Assembly (NCBI RefSeq): GCF_014898055.3
Contig: NW_023601322.1
Coordinates: 68,848,740-68,912,739, forward strand
Source: Talpa occidentalis
Taxonomy: Eukaryota; Chordata; Mammalia; Eulipotyphla; Talpidae
Reading direction: 5' to 3'
DNA: 64,000 bases
The position numbers were made by a program, and so were the translations under genes. The notes beneath the pieces were generated by a model, which did not search any database, was not told the origin of the DNA, and saw only the letters and a list, made by a program, of their open reading frames with translations. Below, one piece after another: positions 50,220-61,640 of this stretch (position 1 is its first letter; the number at the start of each line of letters is the position of its first letter).

Positions 50220-50365
50220 CCATAAATAAAGTTTCATTGCAATATAGCCATCCTTATTCATCTGTATATTGTCTGTAGCTGCTTTCTTGCTACAGTGGCA
50301 GAGTTGAGTAGTTGGGACTATAGCCATAAGCCCTGCAAAGCCTAAAATATTACATTATTCTTACA
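50220..50365 (+). mobile_element. hAT-type DNA element, right half
   Basis: ataaataaagtttcattgca, then gtctgtagctgctttcttgc, ggcagagttgagtagttggg, and ccctgcaaagcctaaaatat. It continues the element broken at 44482. Confidence 0.7.
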
Positions 50366-50369
50366 GTTG

Positions 50370-52690
50370 CTGCCCCTGTTTTAATACATGTTAGTATTGG
50401 GAATCAATTATGGATTGAGTGGAGTTAGTGTTACTTTGTACTTTGTACTAAAATTACTTAATACTTTGATTTTTTTTATTTTAATAATATATTGCAGTTG
50501 GATATGAGTCAGAAAATGACCCAGTTCTTACCTGTCGTTTACTTGACAGAAGGAACATGTTCAGATATGAGCAGTTTTCATTGCTCAAGCCTTGTATTGT
50601 TATTGAAAAGATAAAAGATAGAAAGATACTTGGTCTCCTTACTGTCACCCCAAATTGGGAGGGAAACTTTATCTTACCCCATTTCTCCAGATGTACCTAC
50701 ATGGTCCAGATCATATAATGATTTCTTTCTCACAACCATCTAAGAAAGAGTCACATCTCATTTTGTAGCACCTGCCAACCCATCCACCTGCTACAACACA
50801 CACATACACACATATTTCATTGTCTCAAAATACTTTGTCTTTTTTTCTCATCAGAACCAAGTCTTATTTTCTAGATAAAAACCTGTGGGTTTTTTTTTTT
50901 CCTAAGAATATTGAAGTAGGAACTTCATTAATTTGGAATTTTGTAATTTGGTTTATATACTATAAGAAGTTATTTTTCTAATACTTGATAGTAGATCATT
51001 GGTCAAAGAAATTATTATTTTGTCTTTTTAGAATAGATAGCAGGGCCCTCCATGTGGTCTGTGGAAGACATAAGAGAAATATTTGTCCCCACTCTTGCTT
51101 TTTCACTTGTCTCCTTTGGGGTATTTCTGAGCCTCTGCCTTAGAATGGCTTCCAGGCCTTGCTGGACATGTCCTCTTCCTTCTCCACATCCATACTCAAT
51201 GGCAAACCTGTGTGATCAGAAACTCAAAGGTAATGACAAGGTAGTATGGGGGTTCGGGGTGATGAGCTCAGTGAGCCTCTGGCTGCCTTTGCTGGTGACT
51301 TCCTTTCCTCCTCCTGGGTTGTACCTTATCTTATGCTCTTCCATTTCTTCTTCACAGTGTTTTCCTGACTCTTTAGTACTGGAATGGGAACCCGTGCTAA
51401 TGGGCAGCGCTTATATCCAGAATTGTTACCGTAATTTACCTATCTGCTTATTTGGGGGGATAAGACCCACAGCTTTCCATCAGATTGTCAAAGAAGTTGG
51501 TGATCCCACAGATTTAAGAGATTCTGAAAGATGGAGATAGTCCATTAAGCCTAATCCCTAGCAGCCTATCCACTAGTCCTGTTGGATGTACTTGAAGGTG
51601 CTATTTATTGAAATAGAAAAGATTGGCAATGGGACAAATTTATGGAGAGAATAATCAATACCTATGCTTTGGACGCAATAAGATGAAGTTGTACGAGAAT
51701 CTATTTGGTACTCAGGGGAGAAGTCTGGGATGAAGATGTAAACCTGGCCATCATTGCCTCATAGATATTTAGAAGGAAGCAGTGGGGAGAGTAGCATTAG
51801 AGAAGATTGTCTAGGATTAATTCTTAGGCATTATAACATATAGAATTAAGGTAGGAAATGAGGAACCAGCAAAAGAGAACAAGAAGGAGTGAGGACAGGA
51901 AAGAACCAGAGGGTGTGCTAACAAGAGTCCAGGAAAGCTTTGGACAGGTGGGCATCAGTGCCAGCACCTCCAAGGAGGGAGAGTAAACAGGGTAAATGCT
52001 ACAGGTAGAGGAACATGACGTGAGTGAAGAGTCCGTTGAAATTGGCCATCAATTATTAGTGATTGAAGAGCAGTTTTAGAAGAGTTGTGAGAACAGAATC
52101 CAGATTAGAGCAAACAGCCTTGTAAATAGCTGAAGGTGAGACTAGATAGTGAAGACAGTGTATTCATAAAGTGTTAGTCTGAATGGGAGCAGAGAAGAGG
52201 CATAATAAATAGAAACCATGAGGTTAAAGGAGTATTGGTGTGGTAATGGTTTTAATTTGATCAAAGGGAGAAATTAATGATGCAGGCAGGGTGGGAGTGA
52301 TAAAATTATGAGTATTAAAGCTTTTGAAAGGCAAGTAGGATATGGAGTATTAGTTTAACTAGGCATAAGGATACTGTCATCTTCTGAGGTGAAGGTTGGT
52401 TTATAGAGCTGGTGATGGCAGAACAAGGGGATTCTTGGTGATGTCTAATTTTGTCAGTGAAGAATCAATTGAGAATACCAACTGATGATGGTTGTTTGTG
52501 TGAGTGTGTGCAGGTGCACACACCTGCGTGTGTGTGTGTGTGTAGTTGGGTCTGAGAGTGAGCAATGATGGATGACCTCTGAGAATGGGACTTATGACAG
52601 TAAATAGATAGTAACACATATTGGGGTTAGTGCTGACCAAGTCTTAGAAGAGGAAGTAGATAATCTGTTTACACTATGCCCTAAATAGAA
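50370..52690. other. Unassigned intronic sequence with a (TG)n tract
   Basis: No recognised gene or named repeat. A (GTGT/GCAC)n-rich tract lies at 52494-52545. An open frame of 162 codons at 51052-51540 (+) has no recognisable domain and I do not call it a gene. Confidence 0.6.
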
Positions 52691-52699
52691 ATGGTTCCT

Positions 52700-53230
52700 G
52701 ACTTATCATGGTTTGACTTAAGATATTTTAATTTTATGATAGTGTGAAAGCAACACGTATTCAATAAAAACCATACTTAGAGTTTAGAATTTTGACTTTT
52801 CCTGGCCTGGTGATACATGGTATGATACTCTTGTGATGCAGGGTAAGATCAACTAGCCCCAACTCCCAGTCAGCCATGCTAGCACAAGGGTGCACAATTG
52901 GTTCTCTACAGTGTGCTGTATTACTAGCTTTTTTTTTTTTTTTTTTGATACTGTGCTTTGTGTTTTTATATCCCACTATATCTATTTTTCGCTTTCAGCA
53001 CATTTACTAAATTACATGCAATATTAAGCACTTTATTATGAAATAGGCTTTGTGTTAGATGGCTTTGCCCAACTGTAGGCTGATGTAAGTTTATGAGCAC
53101 ATTTAAGGTAGGTAAGGCTGAGCCATGATGTTTGGTAGATTAGGTGCAATAAATGGATTTTTACTTAGATGAATTTTTTTCAGCTTAAGATGGGGCTATA
53201 ACTCCATCATAAGTCAAGAAATATCTGTCC
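52700..53230. mobile_element. Tigger-type DNA transposon (old)
   Basis: Ends are approximate inverted repeats: cttatcatggtttgacttaa at the left and ctccatcataagtcaagaaa at the right. The interior includes ctttatgatagtgtgaaagc-like and cccaactgtaggctgatgta phrases found in Tigger-derived elements as I remember them. It contains a T-run at 52930-52946. 53235-54570 up to exon 5 is unassigned. Confidence 0.65.
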
Positions 53231-54576
53231 TTAGCATTCCCTGTTAGGAGGAAGTGGAGGGCCATGGCATCCCCATGCATTTGGCAGTGGATAATGCTGT
53301 GTTGAGAAGGATTCTTCTACTTTTTAGGCTTGTTATGATTTGAATGAAATGATACTTTTAAGGGATTAACACAGTGCCCAAATCAGGGTTAAGTGCCCAA
53401 TAAATGGGAGTGATTAGTTATTAATTCATTTGAGACTGAAGTTTAAAGAAGACAAGTGCTTTTTTCTCAGGGCCCTCAAGGGTCTGTAGGTTAAATCAAA
53501 GACTGAATAAGCAAAGCTCTGCTAGCATATCCCTTTCATGAGAGCCAAGGTCTGCTAGGATCTTGGGCTATGAGACTTTCTTATGTGCTCATCTCACCTG
53601 GAACAGGGCAATTGAATATCCCCTCCCTCAACCCACCTCTGATATCTCTTAGGTAATCCTTTACCTACCTGCAGCTGGACACTCTTGTCAGATGCAGTCC
53701 ACATTCCACACTTCTCTTTGTCTATATCACACTTTTTCATACTGAATAAGAATAAAAATTCTTCCTCTTACTCATTTCATTGAACCAAAATGAATGCTAG
53801 TGGCTTTTACCATCCCCACTACCCCCATGAATGCTTTCTCTCCAGTCAGGAGGAATAGCATGGACTATTTGGGAAGTTTCTGGAAAATATCACTCTATAG
53901 TCTTTGCTAGGTTCCTGAGATAACATCCATGTTGGGTTTCTTTCCTCCCTTTTCTTGGAGGCTATCTGTGAAAGGTAGCTGGCCTTGATTCTAATCCTTG
54001 GTATCTCAAACTCATGTCTTTGTCAAGTTGACACATCAAAGGGAACTTTGTCAAGTTTCCTTCATCTTCTCTGACCAGGGATTGGTCATACAGATGTGAA
54101 TGTTTATAAACTTTTTGTGAAGCCAGGCTGGCTTGTCAAGTCAGGGACATGCTTGGGAAGCTCAGTTCCCTGCTGGTCCCTTTCCTAGAAGAATATGAAT
54201 ACAGCACATGTTATGTGTATGTGCCCATTGTCTTTCAGCAGGTTCTGCTGTGGCACATGCTGAGAGAGCAACATTGCACAGATTTTCCAGGCTTGTTTCT
54301 ACCTGTGTAATCCTGGTCAGCCTCTGTGTGACCCATCCATTTCCTCCTTTTTCATGAAGTGTCTTATTTATAGCTGTGTCTTTCCTCCTCATGCTTCAGA
54401 TAAGAAGGTCACCTTATTGGGCTTTTGGGTGTCTAGAAGAAAGATAGAATAGTGGTGTTTGGGTTCCAACTGGCCTTGTTTTGCTTGCCTTGAAGTGCCG
54501 GTCACCTGGGCAGGGGGTGTTTATTTTTTGGGGAAGATGGTACTTCCCTCCTGACTCTCAACTTCTTTTTGAACAG

Positions 54577-54676
54577 GCTAGACATCAACACCAATACCTA
54601 CACATCTCAGGATCTCAAGAGTGCACTGGCAAAATTCAAGGAGGGGGCAGAGATGGACAGCTCAAAGGAAGACAAG
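54577..54676 (+). CDS. SIL1: SIL1 coding exon 5
   Basis: The exon is 100 nt. One base completes the split Arg codon, then 33 codons read [20 protein letters not shown] and on to [12 protein letters not shown]. This matches human SIL1 residues about 118-151 almost exactly (D for E in the EMDSS segment, from memory). The acceptor is a T-rich tract ending gaacag and the donor is AAG|GTTTGT. It leaves in phase 0, as required by the next exon. The segment links the N-terminal region to the first helices of the BiP-binding armadillo domain. Intron 4 before it is 10,948 bp and intron 5 after it is 4,928 bp. Confidence 0.96.
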
Positions 54677-55329
54677 GTTTGTGATAGTCTTTCTAGGGGT
54701 TAGTATATATCTGCTAAATGGCCTTGAAGGGAATCACTTTTTCCTGAAACTTTTGCAATAAACATGGGATAATAATAGCAGTATTGTTGTAAAATAATTT
54801 AAACAGCAATTGATGCCAAATAAGTGGCCCATTATAAACCATTAAAAGAAAATACCTGGAGCATATCTGTCATCCTTTGGTTAGGACTGAATTTCCTATT
54901 CTATGTTTGGGTAAACTGTGACACAAAGCAAAGATGCCCATACTTTCCATTATCACAGATGTGAGTGAGGAGAATAGAGAATAAAATTCTGAAATCCTCA
55001 CTTACACTTTGATTAGACACCAATGTGTTCTTAAAGGATAGAGAGGCCCGGGTCCTTGTCCTCTTTTGAACATACAGCTAATGTACCTTGACCATGATGG
55101 TGTCAGCAGGAGCTGAACAGAGAGCCTGAATTTCTACCCTCTGCTCAATGGTGGGAGACTTTTCTCTGCTTCTTCTGCTGGTTTAGTAGCAGCAAAGACC
55201 AATTGTATAGTCTGTTTTTCTACCACCCATATGGTGTTAGAAAGAGAAGGCAGACTGTTTCTCTTGTTGAAGTAGTATCAGCAAAGAAAAAGGAGGGAAT
55301 TTGAGAACTGCTCTCTGCTGGAATATGCC

Positions 55330-56490
55330 CAGATTTTTAGATTAGCCTCTGGGTAATCTTAAAAAAACAAAGAAAATATATCAAAATAACACTACAAAGA
55401 CTCTGAAAACTAAAGTGTCATTGGAGTCACGGCCACACAAAAATGCTAGAACCGAGTACATTAGACCTAAACAGTCTGACTGCCTTCTGAAAAGGGAAGT
55501 GCAATGTAGGATTCAGAGTCACTTATTCTTTAATACACAAAATAACTAGGTACAATAAAAAAATTCACTCAGCAAAACAAGAAACAAAAAATTACAACTT
55601 GAATTGGGAAAGACAGTAGATGTCAACTGTGAGATGACTCAGTTGGAATTATTAACAAGGGTTTTAAAGCAGCTATCATAAAAATGTTCTGGTGAGCAAT
55701 TAATAACACTTAAAATAACTGAAAACCTCAGCAAAAAAATAGGAGATATAAAAACTACCAAATGGAGCTTTAGGACTAAAAAATACAACCATTAAAAAAA
55801 TAAAAAGCAACGGGCAAACTCTATGTCAGAATACAGATGAGAGAAAAGAATTAGTGTGCTTAAAGACAAAAATTAGTCTAAATAAAATAGATTTAAAAAT
55901 TAAAGAGACTCGGGGAACCTGTACAACTATAACAGAAGATCTAATGCTTGTATCATTGAGTCTCAGGAGAGGAGAAAGAATATGGGGCTGAAAAAATAAA
56001 GAGATAAAGGTGGAAAAATCCCCAAATTTGGTCAAAGGCATAAACCCAACAGATTCATGAAAGCAAAATGTACTGCAAATAGAATTAATCCAAAGAAATC
56101 AACACATCAACATATTACAATCAGATTTCTGAAAACAGGAAAATCTTGAATGCAGTTAGACAGAAACAGTGCATTATCTGTAGGGAACAATGATTGACAG
56201 TGGACTTTCCGTTTGACACCACAGAGAGCAAAAGTATGTGGAACAACATTTTCAAGTGCTGACAAAGAAATAGTCTCCTCAGAATTCTATCGCAATGAAA
56301 ATATCCTTTAGGAGTAAGGAGGAAATCAAGACATTCTCACACAAAAGAAAATTAGAAAAATTTGTCACTAGAATGACTAAAGAATGTTGTCCAAATGGAA
56401 AGGAAATAATGACAGAGAAAATATGGAAATTGATGATGGGAGAAAGAACAAAATGAAATCAAAGGGGATGAAAGAATGTACTACCCCTTT
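55330..56490 (+). repeat. Ancient HAL1/L1 ORF1-region fragment
   Basis: A-rich sense strand typical of old LINE ORF1: gttggaattattaacaaggg, ttaaagcagctatcataaaa, gctttaggactaaaaaatac, ggtggaaaaatccccaaatt, and later caagacattctcacacaaaa. Many stops; no functional frame. Confidence 0.6.
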
Positions 56491-56529
56491 CTTCAGTTTT
56501 TGAAGTCATGTTTGATAGTAGAATCAAAA

Positions 56530-56935
56530 ATTATCAGCAACTCCATATATGTTCAATATGAATTTCATTGCCAAAGTTACAACCACTTTTTGTTTCTTTG
56601 CTGCACTTTTATCTTTGTTGGGTAATTATCTTTTTAGATTATCCATTTTAATGAAATGTTACATGGGTTTGTCAATGGGGACAAAAAAATCACGAAACTA
56701 CACCTTGATATCACTGTATGAACTGAATAACAGATGCACAGTGACCAATAGCTGACCGACATTGAAAGAAGTGATGTGATCAGTTACTGATGATGACGGG
56801 CATTTGTTATTTATGTAGTGATTTGTAGACTTAACAGCTGACAGCAAAGTTGGTACTTTATGCAATTACAGTTAATATGTCCTGACAACTGAAATTTGAG
56901 TTGTCTTGGGAGACTGGTGTTACTTAAACTGTGGT
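56530..56935. repeat. Unassigned repeat-like segment
   Basis: Distinct from the old LINE text on both sides. Contains tatcactgtatgaactgaat, cgacattgaaagaagtgatg, cagctgacagcaaagttggt and ttgagttgtcttgggagact. It looks like a mobile element by its position between two old LINE pieces, but I cannot name it. Confidence 0.35.
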
Positions 56936-56939
56936 ATTT

Positions 56940-58440
56940 GAAATTAGGCTGTGTCAGATCTGTAAAGCAAGGACTGTCTATATCTGACAAAAGATTTCTT
57001 TCTTTTTTTTTTTTTATAGAGGCCTGTTTTATTTATTTGTTTGTTTGTTTGTTTGTTTGTTTATACATGCACTGGGTACAGTCAGAAGCGTGGGAAGGTG
57101 AGAGAATTCACCAGAGCCAGAGCGGGGAGCAGAGCAGGCAAAAGGACCGAAGTACACTGCTGAGGGGAGCAGCGGGCGGCAGGAGAGGTCTGCACGCCAT
57201 GTGGGACCCTCCTCTGGTGGCCGGGGAGCAGCCGGGGATCGAACCGGCACCGCAGAGGCCGCGGGCAGCTTCGCAACCCAGCGCTCAACCACTGCGCCAC
57301 CAGGGAGGCCCTGACAAAAGATTTCTATCTAGCAAATATAAAGAACTCTCAAACCTCAAAAAAAACCAACCCCCCCCCCAAAAAAATGCTCTCAAACCTC
57401 AACAGTAAAAATCAACAATCTATTTGGAAAAATGGGCGATGGACACAAATCTGCATTTCACCAAAGAGGACATATGAACTGCAGATAAACCCATGAAAAG
57501 GTGTTTAATGTCATTAGCTATTAAAGAGCTATAAATTAAATCTACAACAAGATATCACTACATTTGTTAGGTAGCAAACATTAAAATGGTCATAATACTA
57601 AATACAAGTGAGGATGTGGAGAAATGGGGTATTTCATATGCTTTTGGTGGGAGTATACAATGGTACAGCATTCTAGAAAACAGTTTGGCAGTTTCTCATA
57701 CAACCAAACGTACACTTATCCTATGTCCTACCGGTTACCCTGTTGGGGCATTTATCCCAGAGAAATAAGAATTTATTTATGTTTATATAAAAACCTGTAT
57801 ACAAATGTTCATGCTGTTTTATTCCTAGTGGCCAAAACTTGGGAATAACTCAAATGTTCTTTAATAGGGGAATGGTTAAACTATACAGAGGAATATTATT
57901 CAGTGTATATCAGGAACTATTGATATGTGCAGTCACTTGAAAGGATCTGAAGAGCATTGTGCTCAGTAAAAAACCTAAATCTCAAAAAGATACAAACTGT
58001 ATAGTTCAATCAATATAACATTCTCCAAATGCCAAAATAATAGAGCTGGAGAACAGATCAGTAGGAGTGAGAGGGAGATAGAAGGATGAGGCGTAGCTAT
58101 AAAGGGGTAGCAAAATGGAGTTGTTTGGTGGTGATGGAACAGTGCTTTAGCTTAATGGCTCTGATGGTTACATAAATCTGTATATTGAATAAAATTGTAT
58201 AGAATGATACATGGATACAGATGAGTACATGTAAAAGCTGGTGAAATCTATGTAAGTTCAGTAGTCTGTTAACACTATTGTACTACCTATGCCATTTTCT
58301 TGGTTCTGATAAATTTCATAGGCAAGATGTTACCATTGGGGGAAGCTGAATGAAGGTCACATGATACTCTTTGTACTATTTTTGTAACTTCCTGTAGGTT
58401 TTTAATTATTGCAAAATTGAAAAAAATATTATTAAGACCT
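56940..58440 (+). repeat. Ancient L1 3' part (ORF2 end + 3'UTR), interrupted by a SINE
   Basis: Sense L1M-type text: tatctgacaaaagatttcta and agcaaatataaagaactctc rejoin across the SINE. ORF2 remnants follow (aatacaagtgaggatgtgga; ggaatattattcagtgtata), then a 3'UTR with ttggttctgataaatttcat and tttgtaacttcctgtaggtt. No open frame remains. 58440-59600 up to exon 6 is unassigned. Confidence 0.75.
57000..57310 (-). mobile_element. tRNA-derived SINE, subfamily A with the tatagaggc tail
   Basis: Perfect 16-bp TSD ctgacaaaagatttct at 56984-56999 and 57311-57326. Tail: poly-T, tatagaggcctg, then TTTA/TTTG repeats and tacatgcactgggtacagtc. The SINE makes a 170-codon open frame on + that is not a gene. 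Confidence 0.95.
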
Positions 58441-59604
58441 TCCTGAGGGCCAGGCTCACATCATTTTTGTGAGGCAGAGGTGATTAGTTTTTTACCCTGC
58501 TTGCCTATCATTCCGCAGCTCTAAGCAGTGACTTAGTGTTCACAGACCTCTTTGCCTGGCCTTGGGCAGCCATCCACAGTCAGTCTTCTAGCTGGGTGTA
58601 GGAAGTGTATTTCATTGTTGTTTTTAGCCCAAAGAAACAGGACATGGCTTCCCATAGATGTGATTGCTCTTCTAGGAGCCTGGTCTTTTTAAAGAGAGGC
58701 TGATTCATTTCTTTGGCTGATGTTTCTATGGAGTACTTGTAACAGGGGAGAAAACCCATAGGTAATAGATAGGCAATTTTGAGCTGACAGCTGCTCGTCA
58801 TCTTGCATTTTATAAATATCTCTGCCTTTTAATTTTTCCTTGGCAGATAGTAACACAAACCACTGTGATCTTTCAGATTGTCTTTATAAGCACTGTCTTC
58901 TAAAATTGGAAAGAAAACAGGAAGTATCATGTTTAAAATAACTAAAGTCTTTTATTCACCTCCATCGTAATTTCATTTTAAAAATCCTTATGTGTTGGGT
59001 GGGGAGGGATTGAGAGAAAGTTGTATGAAACTTGAGTGTAGAACATACAGTAATCTAGCCACTTGAACAAATTGTACACCTGTAGTTAGACTGACAATAA
59101 TGATGGTGATTCAGTTTTCATCAGCAAATTGCTCCCACTCTGACAACTCTTTACCCTCAGTCTCCTACTTCCAGGTTTCCCTAAAATGTTGCTAGAATGA
59201 TCAGTGCAAAACCAAGATACTCCGTAACTGTAGAAGACCCAGAACCAGGGCATGCATGCATTATTCCCCCTAGACCTTAGTCTTCCCGTGTGAAGTTAGG
59301 GCTTGAAGACGAGCTCATTTCACCAGATATCAGTGATTGAAACAAGAAGATTTTCCATTCTTCCTGAGCATTGGACTAGAATAAGCGAACCCTGGGAAAT
59401 CTCGAGTATATTTTTGGAGCAGAGATTCTGAGGACTTGCTTATCTGGGCTTCTTAGAAGGTTTCAGGATTTTTGAAAGCACAAACTAAAGAAAATTTTGA
59501 GTCCTGGAGCAACAGTGTCTTGAGGGTGAGCATCCATGCAGACCATGGGACTCTCGAGGTAATGTCTTCAATTGATTTAATTATATTTTTGCTGCTCTCC
59601 TTAG

Positions 59605-59796
59605 GCACGGCAGGCCAAGGTTAAAAGGCTATTCCGTCCCATTGAGGAGCTGAAGAAGGATTTTGCAGAGCTGAATGTTGTCATTGAGACTGATATGCAG
59701 ATCATGGTGCGGCTGATCAACAAGTTCAATAGTTCCAGCTCCAGCCTGGAAGAAAAGATTGCAGCACTCTTTGATCTTGAATATTATGTCCATCAG
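59605..59796 (+). CDS. SIL1: SIL1 coding exon 6
   Basis: The exon is 192 nt (64 codons, phase 0 to phase 0), equal to the human exon 6 length as I remember it. It reads [20 protein letters not shown], then [20 protein letters not shown] and a serine run before [17 protein letters not shown]. This is the beginning of the armadillo-like superhelix that grips the BiP nucleotide-binding domain. The acceptor is ctctccttag and the donor CAG|GTATTG, both consensus. Only two differences from human stand out (K for E near the start; A for D in the DFAELN segment). No stop or frameshift is present, so the gene looks functional here. The remaining exons (7-10 in human), including the C-terminal ER-retention signal, lie outside the window. 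Confidence 0.97.
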
Positions 59797-60019
59797 GTAT
59801 TGTATTTCTTTGTCCATAAGCCTGGCTTTTAACAAAAAGCTCCAAATATAAATCCCTCTGCCTTTAGTCCTAAGAAAATTACTTTAGCATCTTTAATTTT
59901 TTCCGAGGGCACACAGTATTTTAAATCTAGGGTAATGTCTATAGTAATGAAATATATTTGTAGAGACCAGAGCCAACCTCTTTTTTATTTGGAGTGCTAC
60001 CTCCTTATTTTTTCAATAC

Positions 60020-60300
60020 TGAGGTTACAGCAGAGGTAAAATAGATAGGGTCACTGTTCTGTGTAGTTTATGGTTTGGAAGAGATTAATGAACAATGAAT
60101 AAATTAATGATATAATAATGAGAAAATTTAAGATTGTGATCAGGGCTCATAGAGTAATGTAGGAGAGTGTAACAGAGGAACTTAGCCTAGTCAGTGGCAT
60201 TGGGGAAGACTTCTCTGAGGATGTGACTTTTGGACTGAGTTTTGTTAAAGGATGATTAGGGATTGGCTAGGCAAAGAGAGAAGATTAGAGCAGGGAATGA
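60020..60300. repeat. Ancient interspersed repeat, unnamed
   Basis: gaacaatgaataaattaatg, gcattggggaagacttctct, gaggatgtgacttttggact. Similar in kind to 40555-41340 and 61040-61640. Confidence 0.4.
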
Positions 60301-60500
60301 CAAATTATGGCCTGTAGACAAAATCTGACCCACTGCCTGCTTTTGTAAATAAAGTTATATTAGGACAGCCATATCAATTTGTTTATGTTGTTTGTTTTCA
60401 TTCTACAATGACAGAGTTGAGTAGTTATGATAGAAGCATATGGCTCAAGAAGCCTAAAATATTTACTACTAGACCCTTCAGAAAAAGTTTGCCAAGCTTT
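60300..60500 (-). mobile_element. hAT-type DNA element copy
   Basis: Same family as the pieces at 44310-44482 and 50220-50365: tttttgtaaataaagttat-like text, gacagagttgagtagttatg, agcctaaaatatttactact, gaaaaagtttgccaagc. Strand is by convention only. Confidence 0.7.
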
Positions 60501-60749
60501 GGATTAAAGCATTCCAAGCAGATTCTGAGGCAGAGAACTTGGTGAGACTAAGGACTTCAAAAGATGAGAGTGACTGGAGCACAGTGACTGGGGGTGAGTT
60601 GTCATAGATGAAGTAGAAAGGTTAGGTAGTCAGAGAGTTTGGTAACGGCATGTTCTTCATGATTTTATCCTTGATCCTAACAACTACTAGAGAGTTTGAA
60701 ACATGGAAATGACTGATCAGACTTATGTCATAATTATGATAGATAATAT

Positions 60750-60965
60750 TTGTTGAGTGTTATCATATACTAGGCTCATGTTCAGGTACTTTGTACACAT
60801 TTATTTGTGACCTCCACAACTGCCTTCCAAGAAGGCACTACTACTAATCTTACATTAGTACTGTGAAAAACAAGGCACAGAGAGAGCAGGTGACTGCCTG
60901 CGGTCGCCCAGCTAGTGAATGTAGAACTAGAATTTGACCTTAAACAGTCCTGTTAACCTTTTGAC
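60750..60965 (+). repeat. MIR SINE (old)
   Basis: Core and 3' text: gttcaggtactttgtacaca, acaaggcacagagagagcag, gcggtcgcccagctagtgaa, then ctagaatttgacc. Confidence 0.65.
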
Positions 60966-61039
60966 CTCTACTCTGTATTTCACAGAATACTAATATCAAT
61001 CATGTGAATGATATTCAAAGGAAATAGGTGGATCTAAGA

Positions 61040-61640
61040 AAAAGGAACTGGTGAAACCATTCATTTATTCAATACATAAATTGATTGGGTGTCTGCTAAG
61101 TCCCAGGTGCTATGCCAGGCACTTAAGATACATCTATGAATAAAATCAGAGCTTATTTTCTAGTGGAGGTAGCTAGACAATAAACATAGCTAATAAGTAA
61201 ATTACAAATGAGCTGTTTAAAGGTGACAAATATTATGGAAAAATGAAAAATAGAACAGGCTAAGGATTGACAGTGGTGGGAAAGAGCATCTCAGACAGGA
61301 GAAACAGCAAGTGCTGAAACCCAGAAGTGGAAGAGTGTGTCTAGTGTGTTTGAGGAACCACAAGTTTAGTGCTTCTGGAGCTGAGAGAATTGAGTACATG
61401 AAACTCAGAGTTTGGGAGGAAGATCATGGAAGGGGCCCTGTAGGCCATGAAAAGAATGAAATTGGATGTTATTGAAGGAAGTTGAGCAGAAGAATGAAAT
61501 GATCTGACTTAATTTTAAAGGATTCCTCTGGCTGCTGTGTGGAACATTAAAGGCAGGGGCATGAGTAGAAGTAGGGAAAGCAGAGAGGAAGCTAGTGCAG
61601 TAATCCAGCCTAGGGCGATGGTGACCCAGGAAGTCTGTGT
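61040..61640. repeat. Ancient interspersed repeat, unnamed
   Basis: tcatttattcaatacataaa, gggtgtctgctaagtcccag, gtgctatgccaggcacttaa, later ggccctgtaggccatgaaaa and gaatgaaatgatctgactta. 61640-62460 after it is unassigned. Confidence 0.45.

Larger units (their letters stand above)
43629..54576 (+). other. SIL1: SIL1 intron 4
   Basis: Intron of 10,948 bp with GT..AG ends. About 52% of it (44483-50219) is a single antisense LINE-1. The remainder holds the two halves of a DNA transposon split by that L1, a Tigger-type element near 52700-53230, and unassigned sequence at 43640-44300, 50370-52690 and 53235-54570. Confidence 0.92.
54677..59604 (+). other. SIL1: SIL1 intron 5
   Basis: Intron of 4,928 bp with GT..AG ends. 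It carries an old HAL1/L1-like piece (about 55330-56490), an unassigned element (about 56530-56930), an old L1 3' end (about 56940-58440) interrupted by a SINE, and unassigned sequence at 54690-55330 and 58440-59600. Confidence 0.92.

Noticed and set aside
51052..51540. 162-codon open frame on + in intron 4
   Set aside because: No recognisable domain, biased composition or conserved start; it ends at random text. Open frames of this size occur by chance in tens of kb. No splice or expression evidence is available to me.
56896..57408. 170-codon open frame on +
   Set aside because: It runs through the reverse strand of a SINE; the same peptide-like text (ARARAGSRTGR, GPSACSAPRSG) appears at every A-type SINE copy.
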